Shown: positions 8,216 to 15,889, counted from the stretch's first letter. The stretch is 17,300 nucleotides of DNA from JBDKVA01 sp039679375 (GCA_039679375.1 JBDKVA010000173.1:1-17300), one strand, 5' to 3'. Notes: generated by a model not told the origin, from the letters alone. Translations and numbers: made by a program.

Positions 8216-8914
8216 TCAGGTGCCGAGGTATGCCGCTTTGACGGCTTCGTTTGCCAGAAGCTCCCTTCCCGGCCCGGTGAGAGTGATGCGGCCTGTCTCC
8301 ATGACATAGCCGATGTCGGCTGTCTGCAGCGCCATATTAGCATTTTGTTCTATAAGCAATATCGTGACGCCCTGCTTGTTTATTTCACGGATAATGTCGA
8401 AGATGCCGCGAACAATAAGCGGTGCAAGGCCAAGTGACGGTTCATCCATCATCATCAGCTTCGGACGGCTCATCAGAGCCCTTGCCACCGCCAGCATCTG
8501 CTGCTCGCCTCCCGACAGCGTTCCGCCAAGCTGCCAGGAACGCTCCTTCAGGCGGGGAAACAGATCATATACCAGGTCGAGGTCGGTATTCAAATTATCC
8601 TTTCTCAGGTACGCTCCGATCCTGAGGTTTTCCAAAACCGTCAGATCGGGGAATATCTTCCTGCCCTCCGGTACCATGGTTATTCCGCGTGACACGATGA
8701 CTTCAGTGCTTTTACCGGTGATATCCCCGCCCATAAATTCGATCCTTCCGCCGCTTGGCTTCACCAGTCCCGAGATCGAGCGGAGAGTGGTGCTTTTGCC
8801 CGCGCCGTTTGCACCGATAAGCGTAACGATACTCTTTTCCGGCACCTCGAAGGAGATGCCCTTGACGGCCTCGATACCGCCGTAATTGACTTTCAAATCG
8901 CTGATTTTAAGCAT
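8216..8914 (-). CDS. livF: Branched-chain amino acid ABC transporter, ATP-binding protein LivF
   Basis: The 232-residue protein is the second of two ATPases of a Liv (HAAT-family) importer, acting on the inner face of the membrane with LivG to drive LivHM. Walker A is GANGAGKST (residues 34-42), the ABC signature is LSGGEQQ (133-139) and Walker B is LMMMDEP (153-159). The LivF-typical LLIEQNANMAL follows, with Gln where most ABC ATPases have the switch His. PEGRKIFPDLTVLENL is another LivF hallmark. The start at 8914 (MLKISDLKVNYGG) fits the family; a longer frame to 8998 would run into livG coding sequence and is not needed. The ATG lies inside the end of livG, an 8-bp overlap that suggests translational coupling. 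It is the last gene of the operon. Confidence 0.93.
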   Translation of the reverse strand: MLKISDLKVNYGGIEAVKGISFEVPEKSIVTLIGANGAGKSTTLRSISGLVKPSGGRIEFMGGDITGKSTEVIVSRGITMVPEGRKIFPDLTVLENLRIGAYLRKDNLNTDLDLVYDLFPRLKERSWQLGGTLSGGEQQMLAVARALMSRPKLMMMDEPSLGLAPLIVRGIFDIIREINKQGVTILLIEQNANMALQTADIGYVMETGRITLTGPGRELLANEAVKAAYLGT

Positions 8915-9749
8915 CTTCGGCCACCCCCAGATATGCATCGATAACACGCTGATTTTTTTGGACCTCGGCTGGAGTACCTTGGGCGATAAGCTTTCCAAAG
9001 TCCAGAACGTATATGCGGTCTGATATGTGCATGACCAGATCCATATGGTGTTCTATCATAAACACCGTAAGATGGTATTTGTTTTTTATGCGGACGATGA
9101 ATTCACCAAGTTCCTGTGTCTCCTGAGGATTCATGCCTGCCGCCGGCTCGTCCAGCAAAAGAAGCTTCGGGCCTGTTGCCAAAGCACGGGATATTTCCAG
9201 ACGGCGCTGAAGCCCGTATGGAAGGCTGCTTGCCAATTCATCCTTCATCGGAAGAAGCCCCTGCTCCTCCAGCAGAGCCAGACTCTCTTCCCTCGCATGC
9301 TTCTCTTCAAGATAGTTGAGACGGAAGGTGGCGGTAAATACATTTTGCCTGGTACGCATATGCTTGGCAATCAGTACGTTTTCAAATACCGTAAGGCTCT
9401 TGAACAGCCGTATATTCTGAAAGGTACGCGCGATACCCAGTTTTGTGATTTTATCAGGCGTAGGACTTATAACCCCGGTATAAGTCCCTTTATTCTCGCC
9501 GGCATACAGCTTTTTCATTTTCCCCTGCGGATGATTGCAAACAATCGGCTTGCCGCAGAAGCTGATGGAACCGTTCGTTGGCTCATAAACACCGGTTATG
9601 CAGTTGAATGCCGTTGTCTTGCCGGCGCCGTTGGGGCCGATCAAAGCTACGATCTCATCCTTGTTCACGTCGATTGAAAGGTCATTGACGGCAATAACGC
9701 CGCCGAATTGCATGGTTACGTTTTCCATGTGAAGAACATTCCAGATCAT
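8907..9749 (-). CDS. livG: Branched-chain amino acid ABC transporter, ATP-binding protein LivG
   Basis: The 280-residue ATPase has Walker A GPNGAGKTT (residues 38-46), the LivG-type signature LPYGLQRRLEISRAL in place of LSGGQ, Walker B LLLLDEP and a switch His in FMIEHHMDLVM. ARTFQNIRLFKSLTVFENV is diagnostic of LivG. It is some 20-25 residues longer than the E. coli protein, mainly through the segment around NHPQGKMKKLYAGENKGTYTG (about residues 73-95), which is seen in several Gram-positive homologues. It pairs with LivF as the two ATPases of the importer. Its ATG overlaps the livM stop by 4 bp (ATGA), a classic coupling arrangement. Confidence 0.93.
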   Translation of the reverse strand: MIWNVLHMENVTMQFGGVIAVNDLSIDVNKDEIVALIGPNGAGKTTAFNCITGVYEPTNGSISFCGKPIVCNHPQGKMKKLYAGENKGTYTGVISPTPDKITKLGIARTFQNIRLFKSLTVFENVLIAKHMRTRQNVFTATFRLNYLEEKHAREESLALLEEQGLLPMKDELASSLPYGLQRRLEISRALATGPKLLLLDEPAAGMNPQETQELGEFIVRIKNKYHLTVFMIEHHMDLVMHISDRIYVLDFGKLIAQGTPAEVQKNQRVIDAYLGVAEDA

Positions 9750-10819
9750 TGCTCGACCTCCCTCTTCCTTTTGACGGTCCGTTTCCTGAAAAATCGCAAT
9801 AGGGCTTCAAGGGAGAATTCTTTAGAGCCCATGATGCCGTGGCTGTAGAAAAGCACAACGATCATAATGATGACCGAGAAAACAACCTTTCGAAAGCCTG
9901 AGCGCATTAAAGGCAACTGTAATGCGCCGATATAGGTTTCGGCGTCAAGGAATCTCAGCCACCATTCACTGCATGCTATGAAAAGGAAAGAGGACAGGCA
10001 GCTTCCGGTTATCGAACCGATACCTCCGATAACGACTATGAGAAGGATCTCATAGGTCATTGCAGATTTGAATGCGGACGCCTGCACCGTGGTCTGATAC
10101 ATGGCCAGCAGAGCTCCGCCTATTCCGGCAAAGAAGGAACTGATCGTGAACGCAAGCTGTTTATGCCTTGCAAGATTGATTCCCATTGCTTCCGCCGCAA
10201 TCTCGTCGTCACGGATGGCTTTGAAAGCGCGTCCATAGGAAGAGTTGATCAGCAGGGCGATTACGGCGATACATATACCTGCTACGGCAAACGGAAATAT
10301 CACAGAGGCAAACGTGGGGAATTTACGCAATAAATTTGAACCATTGGTTATCGGCCCGAGTGCATCCCACTGGAAGACTGCGCGAATGATCTCCGCAAAG
10401 CCCAGAGTAGCGATAGCAAGATAATCGCTCTTGAGTCTCAGTACCGGCAGGCCGATGAGAAAAGCAAAAATGGCTGCCGCTATTCCTGCCATAATGATCG
10501 CGACAAATATCGGCACGGTGAATTCGATAATCCCTCCGTCAAAATATTGATATACAGCATTGCGGGATGCTGTCGGTATGGTGAAGATCGCGTAGGTGTA
10601 GGCTCCGATGAGCATAAAACCTGCCTGGCCCAGCGAAAACAGCCCGGTAAAGCCGTTCAGAAGGTTCATTGACACCGCTACAAGAGCATAGATGGCGCCC
10701 TTTTTCAACACCATAAAAAGCATGGAGGAAGCCGGCAGCACCTGCTCCAGTATATAAAGAAGAGCGAAGAGCGCAACGATAAGCGCGATGTAAACAATTG
10801 TTTTTTTATTTTTATTCAT
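9746..10819 (-). CDS. livM: Branched-chain amino acid ABC transporter permease LivM
   Basis: This 357-residue integral membrane protein has about eight to ten hydrophobic segments. The conserved LivM motifs are GLFSLGQAGFMLIGAY, LRLKSDYLAIATLGFAEIIR, the cytoplasmic coupling loop GRAFKAIRDDEIAAEAMGIN, and IGGIGSITG. It forms the translocation path together with LivH. I chose the ATG at 10819, which follows AGGTGA at 5-nt spacing; the GTG at 10828 lies within that ribosome site and is unlikely to be used. The gene begins 9 bases after the livH stop, and the ribosome site overlaps that stop. The basic C-terminus (RFFRKRTVKRKREVEQ) is presumably cytoplasmic. Confidence 0.92.
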   Translation of the reverse strand: MNKNKKTIVYIALIVALFALLYILEQVLPASSMLFMVLKKGAIYALVAVSMNLLNGFTGLFSLGQAGFMLIGAYTYAIFTIPTASRNAVYQYFDGGIIEFTVPIFVAIIMAGIAAAIFAFLIGLPVLRLKSDYLAIATLGFAEIIRAVFQWDALGPITNGSNLLRKFPTFASVIFPFAVAGICIAVIALLINSSYGRAFKAIRDDEIAAEAMGINLARHKQLAFTISSFFAGIGGALLAMYQTTVQASAFKSAMTYEILLIVVIGGIGSITGSCLSSFLFIACSEWWLRFLDAETYIGALQLPLMRSGFRKVVFSVIIMIVVLFYSHGIMGSKEFSLEALLRFFRKRTVKRKREVEQ

Positions 10820-10828
10820 AACGATCAC

Positions 10829-11713
10829 CTAAACCTTATCTGTAGATTTCTCGCCGAAAAGCCCCGTGGGCTTGGCGACAAGAATAATGATCAATAACGC
10901 AAAGGTAAAGGCGTCCGAAAATGTTGTCCATCCCAGACCCTTGATGATGTTCTCACAAACTCCGATGATAAAAGCTCCCACCACTGCCCCGGGTATGCTC
11001 CCGATACCGCCGAACACCGCTGCAATGAAGGCTTTGAGGCCAGGCATGGAACCCGCCGTCGGCGTTACGGTAGTGTAATTGGTAAAGTAGAGCAACGAGC
11101 TGACAGCGGCAAGAAACGAGCCGATGATGAAAGTCGCGCTGATAACAGAGTTGATTTTGATGCCCATAAGCTTGCTTGTTTCGAAATCCCTTGATACTGC
11201 CCGCATTGCCATACCAACCTTGGTGTTTTTTATGAGCAGTACCAGCGCAACGACCAGAACGATGGTGAGAAGCGGTGTGACGACTGTTACGATCTTGGTG
11301 GTTGCGGTCCCGATGCTGATCGAATTACTGATCCATGGAACCGTTGGATATTGTTTTGCCAGACCGCTTGTGAAATACCACGCGCAGTTCTGGAGAAGAT
11401 AGGAAACGCCGATGGCACTTATCATGATGGACATGCGCGGCGCCGAACGCAGCGGCTTGTAGGCTACCCGCTCAACGATAAATCCCAGCAGCACGGTAAG
11501 GATAATAACAAGCGGGATAGAAAGATACAGCGGAAGGGTAGCCGAAAGATAAACCATCATAAAACCCGCGACCATGAAGATGTCGCCATGTGCAAAGTTT
11601 ATAAGTCTGAGTATTCCGTATACCATCGTGTAGCCGATGGCAATAAGTGCATATTGACTTCCGACCGAGATGCCGGCCAGCAGGTATGGCAGGTTGGCTT
11701 TAAACAAATCCAT
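10829..11713 (-). CDS. livH: Branched-chain amino acid ABC transporter permease LivH
   Basis: The 294-residue permease carries the LivH hallmarks: GISVGSQYALIAIGYTMVYGILRLINFAHGD near the N-terminus, the loop GMAMRAVSRDFETSKLMGIK, and FIAAVFGGIGSIPGAVVGAF near the C-terminus. About eight hydrophobic segments are visible. It pairs with LivM to form the membrane channel. The ATG at 11713 is preceded by GGAGG at 7-nt spacing; the frame is open further upstream, but that extension lacks a ribosome site and does not look like a LivH N-terminus. Two stem-loops separate this gene from livJ upstream. Confidence 0.93.
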   Translation of the reverse strand: MDLFKANLPYLLAGISVGSQYALIAIGYTMVYGILRLINFAHGDIFMVAGFMMVYLSATLPLYLSIPLVIILTVLLGFIVERVAYKPLRSAPRMSIMISAIGVSYLLQNCAWYFTSGLAKQYPTVPWISNSISIGTATTKIVTVVTPLLTIVLVVALVLLIKNTKVGMAMRAVSRDFETSKLMGIKINSVISATFIIGSFLAAVSSLLYFTNYTTVTPTAGSMPGLKAFIAAVFGGIGSIPGAVVGAFIIGVCENIIKGLGWTTFSDAFTFALLIIILVAKPTGLFGEKSTDKV

Positions 11714-11791
11714 AATGGAACCTCCATTTTGTGGCTGTCTGGAAAGAGAGAGGCAACCCAGATTGCTATGGTCAAACACGGAAAACGGAAC

Positions 11792-11848
11792 ATAACGGGG
11801 GCGTATCACCCCCGTCATATCCGGCTAAATTAAGAGTATACCGGATAT
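11792..11848 (-). terminator. Tandem hairpins between livJ and livH (leaky terminator / processing element)
   Basis: Directly after the livJ stop, the minus strand can form ATATCCGG/CCGGATAT (8-bp perfect stem, arms 11848-11841 and 11824-11817). Next to it is ATGACGGGGG/CCCCCGTTAT (10 bp with one G-U pair, arms 11818-11809 and 11801-11792). The second stem is G/C-rich and is followed by a broken T-rich stretch (TTCCGTTTTCC). A partial terminator or stabilising hairpin at this point would let livJ be expressed above the permease and ATPase genes, as is common in binding-protein operons. That role is inferred. Confidence 0.6.
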
Positions 11849-11852
11849 TATG

Positions 11853-13034
11853 CTATTTGACACTCTGGAAGGCAACGAATTTCCAGACTCCGTCCTTGGT
11901 GTTTACACTCTTGATATAGGCAACATTACGGATCGCATCTCCGATTTCGTTAAATGCGATATCGCCGGTCACGCCGGTATATTTCACGCCCCAAATAGCT
12001 TCGTTTATTTTCTTTGAGTCTTTGCTGTCTGCCGCCTTGATAGCTTCAACAGCAGTCATGTAGGCGTCATAGCCCAATGCCGATACAGCAGCCACGATAT
12101 CGTTGCCGCCATTGTTGGCGAGCTTGGTGGAATCCGCCTTCAGCCATTTCTTAAAGCCACTTACGAATTTGGACCCGGCTGCGGAATTGTCGCCCTCATC
12201 GAAGAAGGTGGATACGCAGACGTTCAGCTTGGAGCCCTTTGCGGCATCAAGTATAACGGAGCTGTCCCATGTATCTCCTGCAAGCAGAGGTATATTTATT
12301 CCCTGGGAAGCAGCCTGGCCTATGATAAGGGAAGCGGCCTCAGTGGAGGTGGGAGCGAATATGACGTCGGCTTTGGACTTGGAGGCGGTAGTCAGATATG
12401 CAGTGAAGTCGCTGTTGCCTTCCTGGAAGGTCTCCTCGACCGTCGTTCCGCCGAGAGCTTCAAAGGCCTTTTTGAAGTAGTTTCCAAGGCCTACGGAATA
12501 ATCATCGCCCAGCTTGGTCAGGATATATGCTTTCTTTGCTTTGAATTCATCAACTGCAAAGTTCGCAAGAACAGTTCCCTGGAAAGGATCGAGGTAGCAA
12601 ACTCTGAAATAGTGTGTATTGCCCTCGGTAACCTGCGGGTTGGTGCAGGAAACACCTATGACGGGGATCCCGGCCTTTGCAAACACATCGCTGGCGGCGA
12701 TGGATACGCCGGAACCGTAGGAACCGAGAACGACAGAGCATTTTGCACTAACGAGGGTAGAGGCGGCTGACGGAGCCTTGTCGTTGGAGGATTCGTTATC
12801 GACGATCTCCAGCTGCAATTTGTAATGCTTTCCGCCGATGTCGACTGTGTTGACTAAGGAGTTGGCGTATTCAATACCGAGGACCTCCTGCTTTCCGCCG
12901 GCGCCATTGTCACCGGAAGAAGGCTCAAAAACACCGATTTTGATAACATCTCCTGCGGCCGAACCGCTTCCGCAGCCGGCAAGCATCGTGCACACCAGGC
13001 ACAGGATCAAAGTAACCACTGCAACTCTTTTCAT
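11853..13034 (-). CDS. livJ: Branched-chain amino acid ABC transporter substrate-binding lipoprotein LivJ
   Basis: The 393-residue protein starts with a lipoprotein signal (MKRVAVVTLILCLVCTM) and a lipobox LAGC with Cys21 as the lipidated residue, so it should be tethered to the outer face of the membrane. The mature part is a type I periplasmic-binding-protein fold of the Leu/Ile/Val-binding group: IKIGVFEPSSGDNGAGGKQ, a KAPSAASTLVSAKCSVVLGSYGSG region, YFRVCYLDPFQGTVLANF and GYDAYMTAVEAI are family blocks. It captures an amino acid for LivHMGF. The ligand could be Leu/Ile/Val or another compound such as urea or a short amide, since the family is broad; the linked genes do not settle it. The ATG at 13034 follows GGGGGG at about 9 nt. 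It is the first and probably most highly expressed gene of the operon. Confidence 0.92.
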   Translation of the reverse strand: MKRVAVVTLILCLVCTMLAGCGSGSAAGDVIKIGVFEPSSGDNGAGGKQEVLGIEYANSLVNTVDIGGKHYKLQLEIVDNESSNDKAPSAASTLVSAKCSVVLGSYGSGVSIAASDVFAKAGIPVIGVSCTNPQVTEGNTHYFRVCYLDPFQGTVLANFAVDEFKAKKAYILTKLGDDYSVGLGNYFKKAFEALGGTTVEETFQEGNSDFTAYLTTASKSKADVIFAPTSTEAASLIIGQAASQGINIPLLAGDTWDSSVILDAAKGSKLNVCVSTFFDEGDNSAAGSKFVSGFKKWLKADSTKLANNGGNDIVAAVSALGYDAYMTAVEAIKAADSKDSKKINEAIWGVKYTGVTGDIAFNEIGDAIRNVAYIKSVNTKDGVWKFVAFQSVK

Positions 13035-13074
13035 CCTATACTTCCCCCCTATAATATAGTAAGTTTTTTATACG

Positions 13075-13101
13075 CAAATGTACGCGCCATGCGAACATTT
13101 G
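13075..13101. promoter_or_regulatory. 27-bp dyad at the predicted livJ transcription start
   Basis: CAAATGT (13075-13081) and ACATTTG (13095-13101) are perfect inverted repeats. Inside them, after an A-A mismatch, CGC pairs with GCG around a 5-nt centre. The predicted start point of the livJ promoter is near 13100, so the dyad covers about +1 to +26. It could be an operator for a repressor of the liv operon or a 5'-end stem-loop protecting the mRNA. No matching regulator gene is in the window. Confidence 0.5.
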
Positions 13102-13106
13102 TTTTT

Positions 13107-13135
13107 ATTATACTATGGCCTTTAGAAAGATTCAA
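13107..13135 (-). promoter_or_regulatory. Sigma-A promoter of the liv operon
   Basis: On the minus strand TTGAAT (13135-13130) and a perfect TATAAT (13112-13107) are separated by 17 bp. This gives a start near 13100 and a leader of about 66 nt to livJ. A second TTGACA lies upstream at 13161-13156 but lacks a good -10. Confidence 0.75.
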
Positions 13136-13230
13136 TACAGGGGTGTCCTACAATGTGTCAACTCGGCTGATGTAATTTTATCCAGAGATATATACTTTTA
13201 TCATCCTGTTCAGATTGAAGACAATCCATC

Positions 13231-13959
13231 TTAAAAAAAACACCTTGTAATAATATAGTATATCAATGGAAGAAATATGGCAAGCAACATGTTTCCTACT
13301 TTTATTTTTTTTATTTCAAGCATGTTAAGGCCTATGGCAAATATGAGTATGCTGCCGATCAGCGACATCTGGGAAATAACGGCTTCCGTGAGAAAAGGCT
13401 TGGCAAAGCCCGCAAGCAGAGTGATCAATCCCTGATAAATCAGGACGGGAAGGGCAGAGAAAGGCACTCCGATTCCCATGGTAGCGGCAAATACCACAGC
13501 GCTGACGCCGTCAAGGATTGCCTTGGCAAAAAGAGTTTTAGCGTTTCCGGCCAGGCCGTCTTCCAATGAACCGACAATAGCCATCGCGCCTACACAGTAA
13601 ACGAGGCTTGCGGTGACAAAGCCTTCTGCAAAATTATTTCCGCTTTTTGTGAGCTTTGTTTGAAACCAGGCGCCCAAGTTTTCGAGCTTTTTTTCTATAT
13701 TGATCCATTCTCCAAGAATACCGCCGATTACAAGGCTGAATATCATAGTCATAGTATATTGCCTGTCCAGCGCTCCATTGCCGATTACCTTGAAAATACC
13801 CTGCAAGGCTCCTGAGATACCGATGAAAAGTACCGATAGGCCTATTGCCTGTATGACAATGTTTTTATATCTTTCAGAAAGGCCTTTTTTTAAAAGGCTC
13901 CCTGCCAAACCTCCTGCAATAATTGCACCGGTGTTTACCAAAGTTCCGACCCCAATCAT
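13231..13959 (-). CDS. DUF554 family integral membrane protein
   Basis: The 242-residue product is hydrophobic, with about seven membrane segments, and matches the DUF554 (YdfK/YqgA-like) family. Recognisable blocks are the N-terminal GVGTLVNTGAIIAGGLAGSLL, the central MTMIFSLVIGGILGEW and FVTASLVYCVGAMAIVGSLEDGL, and DGVSAVVFAATMGIGVPFSA. The family's function is not established; transport has been suggested from its topology. I chose the ATG at 13959, preceded by GGAGG at 7-nt spacing, over one at 13980 that has no ribosome site. The last codons run through a T stretch (Phe-Phe-stop). It lies upstream of livJ on the same strand, but livJ has its own promoter, so they are probably separate units. 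Confidence 0.85.
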   Translation of the reverse strand: MIGVGTLVNTGAIIAGGLAGSLLKKGLSERYKNIVIQAIGLSVLFIGISGALQGIFKVIGNGALDRQYTMTMIFSLVIGGILGEWINIEKKLENLGAWFQTKLTKSGNNFAEGFVTASLVYCVGAMAIVGSLEDGLAGNAKTLFAKAILDGVSAVVFAATMGIGVPFSALPVLIYQGLITLLAGFAKPFLTEAVISQMSLIGSILIFAIGLNMLEIKKIKVGNMLLAIFLPLIYYIITRCFF

Positions 13960-13991
13960 CCTTCTGCCTCCAGTAATCATGACTTTGCTGC

Positions 13992-14022
13992 AAAAAGCCG
14001 ATCCTGAACTTATACGGCTTTT
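13992..14022 (-). promoter_or_regulatory. Terminator-like hairpin in the DUF554 gene leader
   Basis: On the minus strand AAAAGCCG (14022-14015) pairs with CGGCTTTT (14000-13993), an 8-bp perfect stem with a 14-nt loop, and the right arm continues to a run of five T. It lies between the predicted promoter (14054-14082) and the start codon at 13959. Its form is that of an intrinsic terminator, so it may attenuate expression. I could not see a clear competing antiterminator. Confidence 0.5.
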
Positions 14023-14053
14023 AGACTGCGCAATTTGCCCAATTCACTTTCAA

Positions 14054-14082
14054 AGTATACTCTATGATTGTGTTTTTGACAA
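14054..14082 (-). promoter_or_regulatory. Promoter of the DUF554 gene
   Basis: On the minus strand TTGTCA (14082-14077) and TATACT (14059-14054) are separated by 17 bp; each matches five of six consensus bases. The expected start near 14047 gives a leader of about 90 nt that includes the terminator-like hairpin. Confidence 0.7.
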
Positions 14083-14106
14083 TTCGGTTTTGACCTGGAA
14101 TATAAA
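14076..14106 (+). promoter_or_regulatory. Possible promoter of the glycosyltransferase unit
   Basis: TTGACA (14076-14081) is a perfect -35, followed by overlapping -10 choices AATATA or TATAAA (14099-14106) at 17 to 19 bp. Its -35 overlaps, on the opposite strand, the -35 of the DUF554 promoter. Confidence 0.5.
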
Positions 14107-14184
14107 GTTATAACCCGGGCCGAGGAAAAGATTTACGCCGTGTGTAACTGCAGCTAATTTATTTACATAATATGTATCAGTAAT

Positions 14185-15120
14185 GTGAATTTAATGAAGT
14201 GCATTTTTATGATGGTTCAGAATGAAGGCAACAAAAAATATAGACTGGCTATACAAAGCGTATTTCTGGCCAGAGAGAATATTTTATTTCTTAAGGAATG
14301 GCTGATCTACCATATTGAGATCGGTGTAGACCACTTTTATCTTTATGATAATACCGGTTCCGTGGGCCGTTCCGGAAATAGCAAAGGTATCAACAAATAT
14401 GGAATTCCCTACGGAAATATAACCAGCGGAATGAGTGACCTGGATGTACAGGACATAATGGATGAGATCCGGGAAGAGCTGCCCGGGAGGATTACTTATG
14501 TAAAATGGACGCCCAGAGATAAAAAAGGGAATATAACATACGGTTGGAATGAAGCACTTGTTGATTATGTTCAAAATTATGAAAGGGATGCATGCTGGAC
14601 TTGTTTCATTGATATTGATGAATTTCTGTTCAGCGTAAAAGGTAATAGTATTAAGGACATTATAGAAAAGGTTGAAAAGGATGGTTACTCCGATATACTG
14701 ATACATCAAAAGAAATTCGACGAACGATATGACAATCTCGATAAGCATGTAACCCGTATCGAAGGCTGTGTTGAGGGGATCAGCACAACCGGCTGGGCCT
14801 CCAAGCACATATTGCGGCCGGAAGCAGTTGATCTGGATGCGTTGATAAACCGGACAAAGGGATGGAACATGCATATGATTCCCATAAGGAACGCGAAGGG
14901 TATGTGGATGGATGTGGCAGAATTGCGGTTCAATCATTACAACACAAACAAATACCTGTTGAAGTGGATGAAAGGCTATTACAAGGCCACAGAGGACTTC
15001 TGCCTGAATGGGCGGGATGATGGCATGAAGAAGTATTGGCAGGCTATCGAAAGCAAGTGTAAAAGGAATTGCTGCATGGATATTTTGGAGAGGTTCCCTA
15101 TAGTACGCAAAATACCATAA
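14185..15120 (+). CDS. Glycosyltransferase, GT92/DUF23-like (GT-A fold)
   Basis: The roughly 311-residue protein begins its conserved region with LARENILFLKEWLIYHIEIGVDHFYLYDNTG (about residues 28-58), typical of GT92/DUF23 and related family 2-type transferases. The metal-binding DxD motif is Asp143-Ile-Asp145 in WTCFIDIDEFLF. The C-terminal block RFNHYNTNKYLLKWMKGYYK (about 248-267) is where the family usually places a catalytic or acceptor-binding His. It should transfer a sugar from a nucleotide sugar in the cytoplasm; donor and acceptor are unknown, and no signal peptide or membrane segment is seen. The start is uncertain: GTG 14185, ATG 14194 and ATG 14209/14212 are in frame and none has a good ribosome site. 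It forms a two-gene unit with the next gene, 15 bases downstream. Confidence 0.75.
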   Translation: MNLMKCIFMMVQNEGNKKYRLAIQSVFLARENILFLKEWLIYHIEIGVDHFYLYDNTGSVGRSGNSKGINKYGIPYGNITSGMSDLDVQDIMDEIREELPGRITYVKWTPRDKKGNITYGWNEALVDYVQNYERDACWTCFIDIDEFLFSVKGNSIKDIIEKVEKDGYSDILIHQKKFDERYDNLDKHVTRIEGCVEGISTTGWASKHILRPEAVDLDALINRTKGWNMHMIPIRNAKGMWMDVAELRFNHYNTNKYLLKWMKGYYKATEDFCLNGRDDGMKKYWQAIESKCKRNCCMDILERFPIVRKIP

Positions 15121-15135
15121 AATGGAGGGATGAAT

Positions 15136-15852
15136 ATGTTAAACACAGGTTTCAGGCAAAATCCGAATATTTACTCATCCGCAAGAGGTGATGTAAACGG
15201 GGACAGGATACCGGATAATATATACCTGACAGGAATAAAGACGGCGGACAGCCCGTTCGTGCAAAATATTACATTGACGATACAGGATGGAAGAACAGGC
15301 ATGCTTACAACTATACCGCTGAAGGAAAACGCAGGGTACAATCCTTCTCTGTTTTTAGGGGATTTCACCGGAAACGGAGTAAATGATATTATGGTCGGCA
15401 TAGCTTCGGGCGGCAGCGGTGGGATAATGTACTACTATATCTATTCATTCATGAATAATGTTGCAGGATTACTATTCGATTTTGCTGTCTATAATGAAGA
15501 ATATCAATACGATGTAACATATAAAAATAACTATAAAGCGGAGGTTATCAGCAGGAAAAATAATACGAGGTACGTGATTGATCTGACTTATAAAGGCGCC
15601 GATTATTTAAACGAAATATATGATGCAAACGGAAAATTGAAAAATCCCATTTCCGGATTCGTCAATCCGATAAGCGGGCTGTACCCGGTAGATTATGATG
15701 CAAATAAGGTTTATGAGCTTCTGGCATACCAGAAAATAGCCGGAAGATATAATGCAGACTCCATTGGCTACGTTATGAACATTTTAAAGTGGAGTCAGGA
15801 CAGGTTTGTGCTGGATAATCAGAATGTCGCTATTTTTGGTGCAAAAGAGTAA
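15136..15852 (+). CDS. FG-GAP/VCBS-like protein of unknown function
   Basis: The start at ATG 15136 is favoured because GGAGGG lies 6 nt before it; the ATG at 15130 abuts that ribosome site. The 238-residue product has two calcium-loop-like segments of the FG-GAP/VCBS type: DVNGDRIPD (residues 19-27) and DFTGNGVND (76-84). Each is followed by a hydrophobic strand (NIYLTG, IMVGIASGGSGG). The rest is rich in Tyr and Asn (YYIYSFMNN, YDVTYKNNYKAEV) and looks all-beta, ending in ILKWSQDRFVLDNQNVAIFG. No signal peptide, anchor or sorting signal is visible, so it is probably cytoplasmic, or is released or packaged in another way, for example in a spore layer. Similar small VCBS-like proteins occur in spore-forming Bacillota. 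The function is unknown. It shares a transcript with the upstream glycosyltransferase. Confidence 0.7.
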   Translation: MLNTGFRQNPNIYSSARGDVNGDRIPDNIYLTGIKTADSPFVQNITLTIQDGRTGMLTTIPLKENAGYNPSLFLGDFTGNGVNDIMVGIASGGSGGIMYYYIYSFMNNVAGLLFDFAVYNEEYQYDVTYKNNYKAEVISRKNNTRYVIDLTYKGADYLNEIYDANGKLKNPISGFVNPISGLYPVDYDANKVYELLAYQKIAGRYNADSIGYVMNILKWSQDRFVLDNQNVAIFGAKE

Positions 15853-15861
15853 CTCAGAACA

Positions 15862-15889
15862 GGAACTCAACTGGAGGGAACTCAACTGG
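15862..15889 (+). repeat. 13-bp direct repeat, two copies
   Basis: GGAACTCAACTGG occurs at 15862-15874 and again at 15877-15889, a 15-bp period, just after the VCBS-like gene. It could be a small duplication; no function is apparent. Confidence 0.6.

Noticed and set aside
9027..9677. A 216-residue plus-strand frame opposite livG
   Set aside because: It is a shadow of livG: no ribosome site and low-complexity, family-free sequence.
14284..14937. A 217-residue minus-strand frame opposite the glycosyltransferase
   Set aside because: The plus-strand product has clear transferase motifs; the opposite frame has none.
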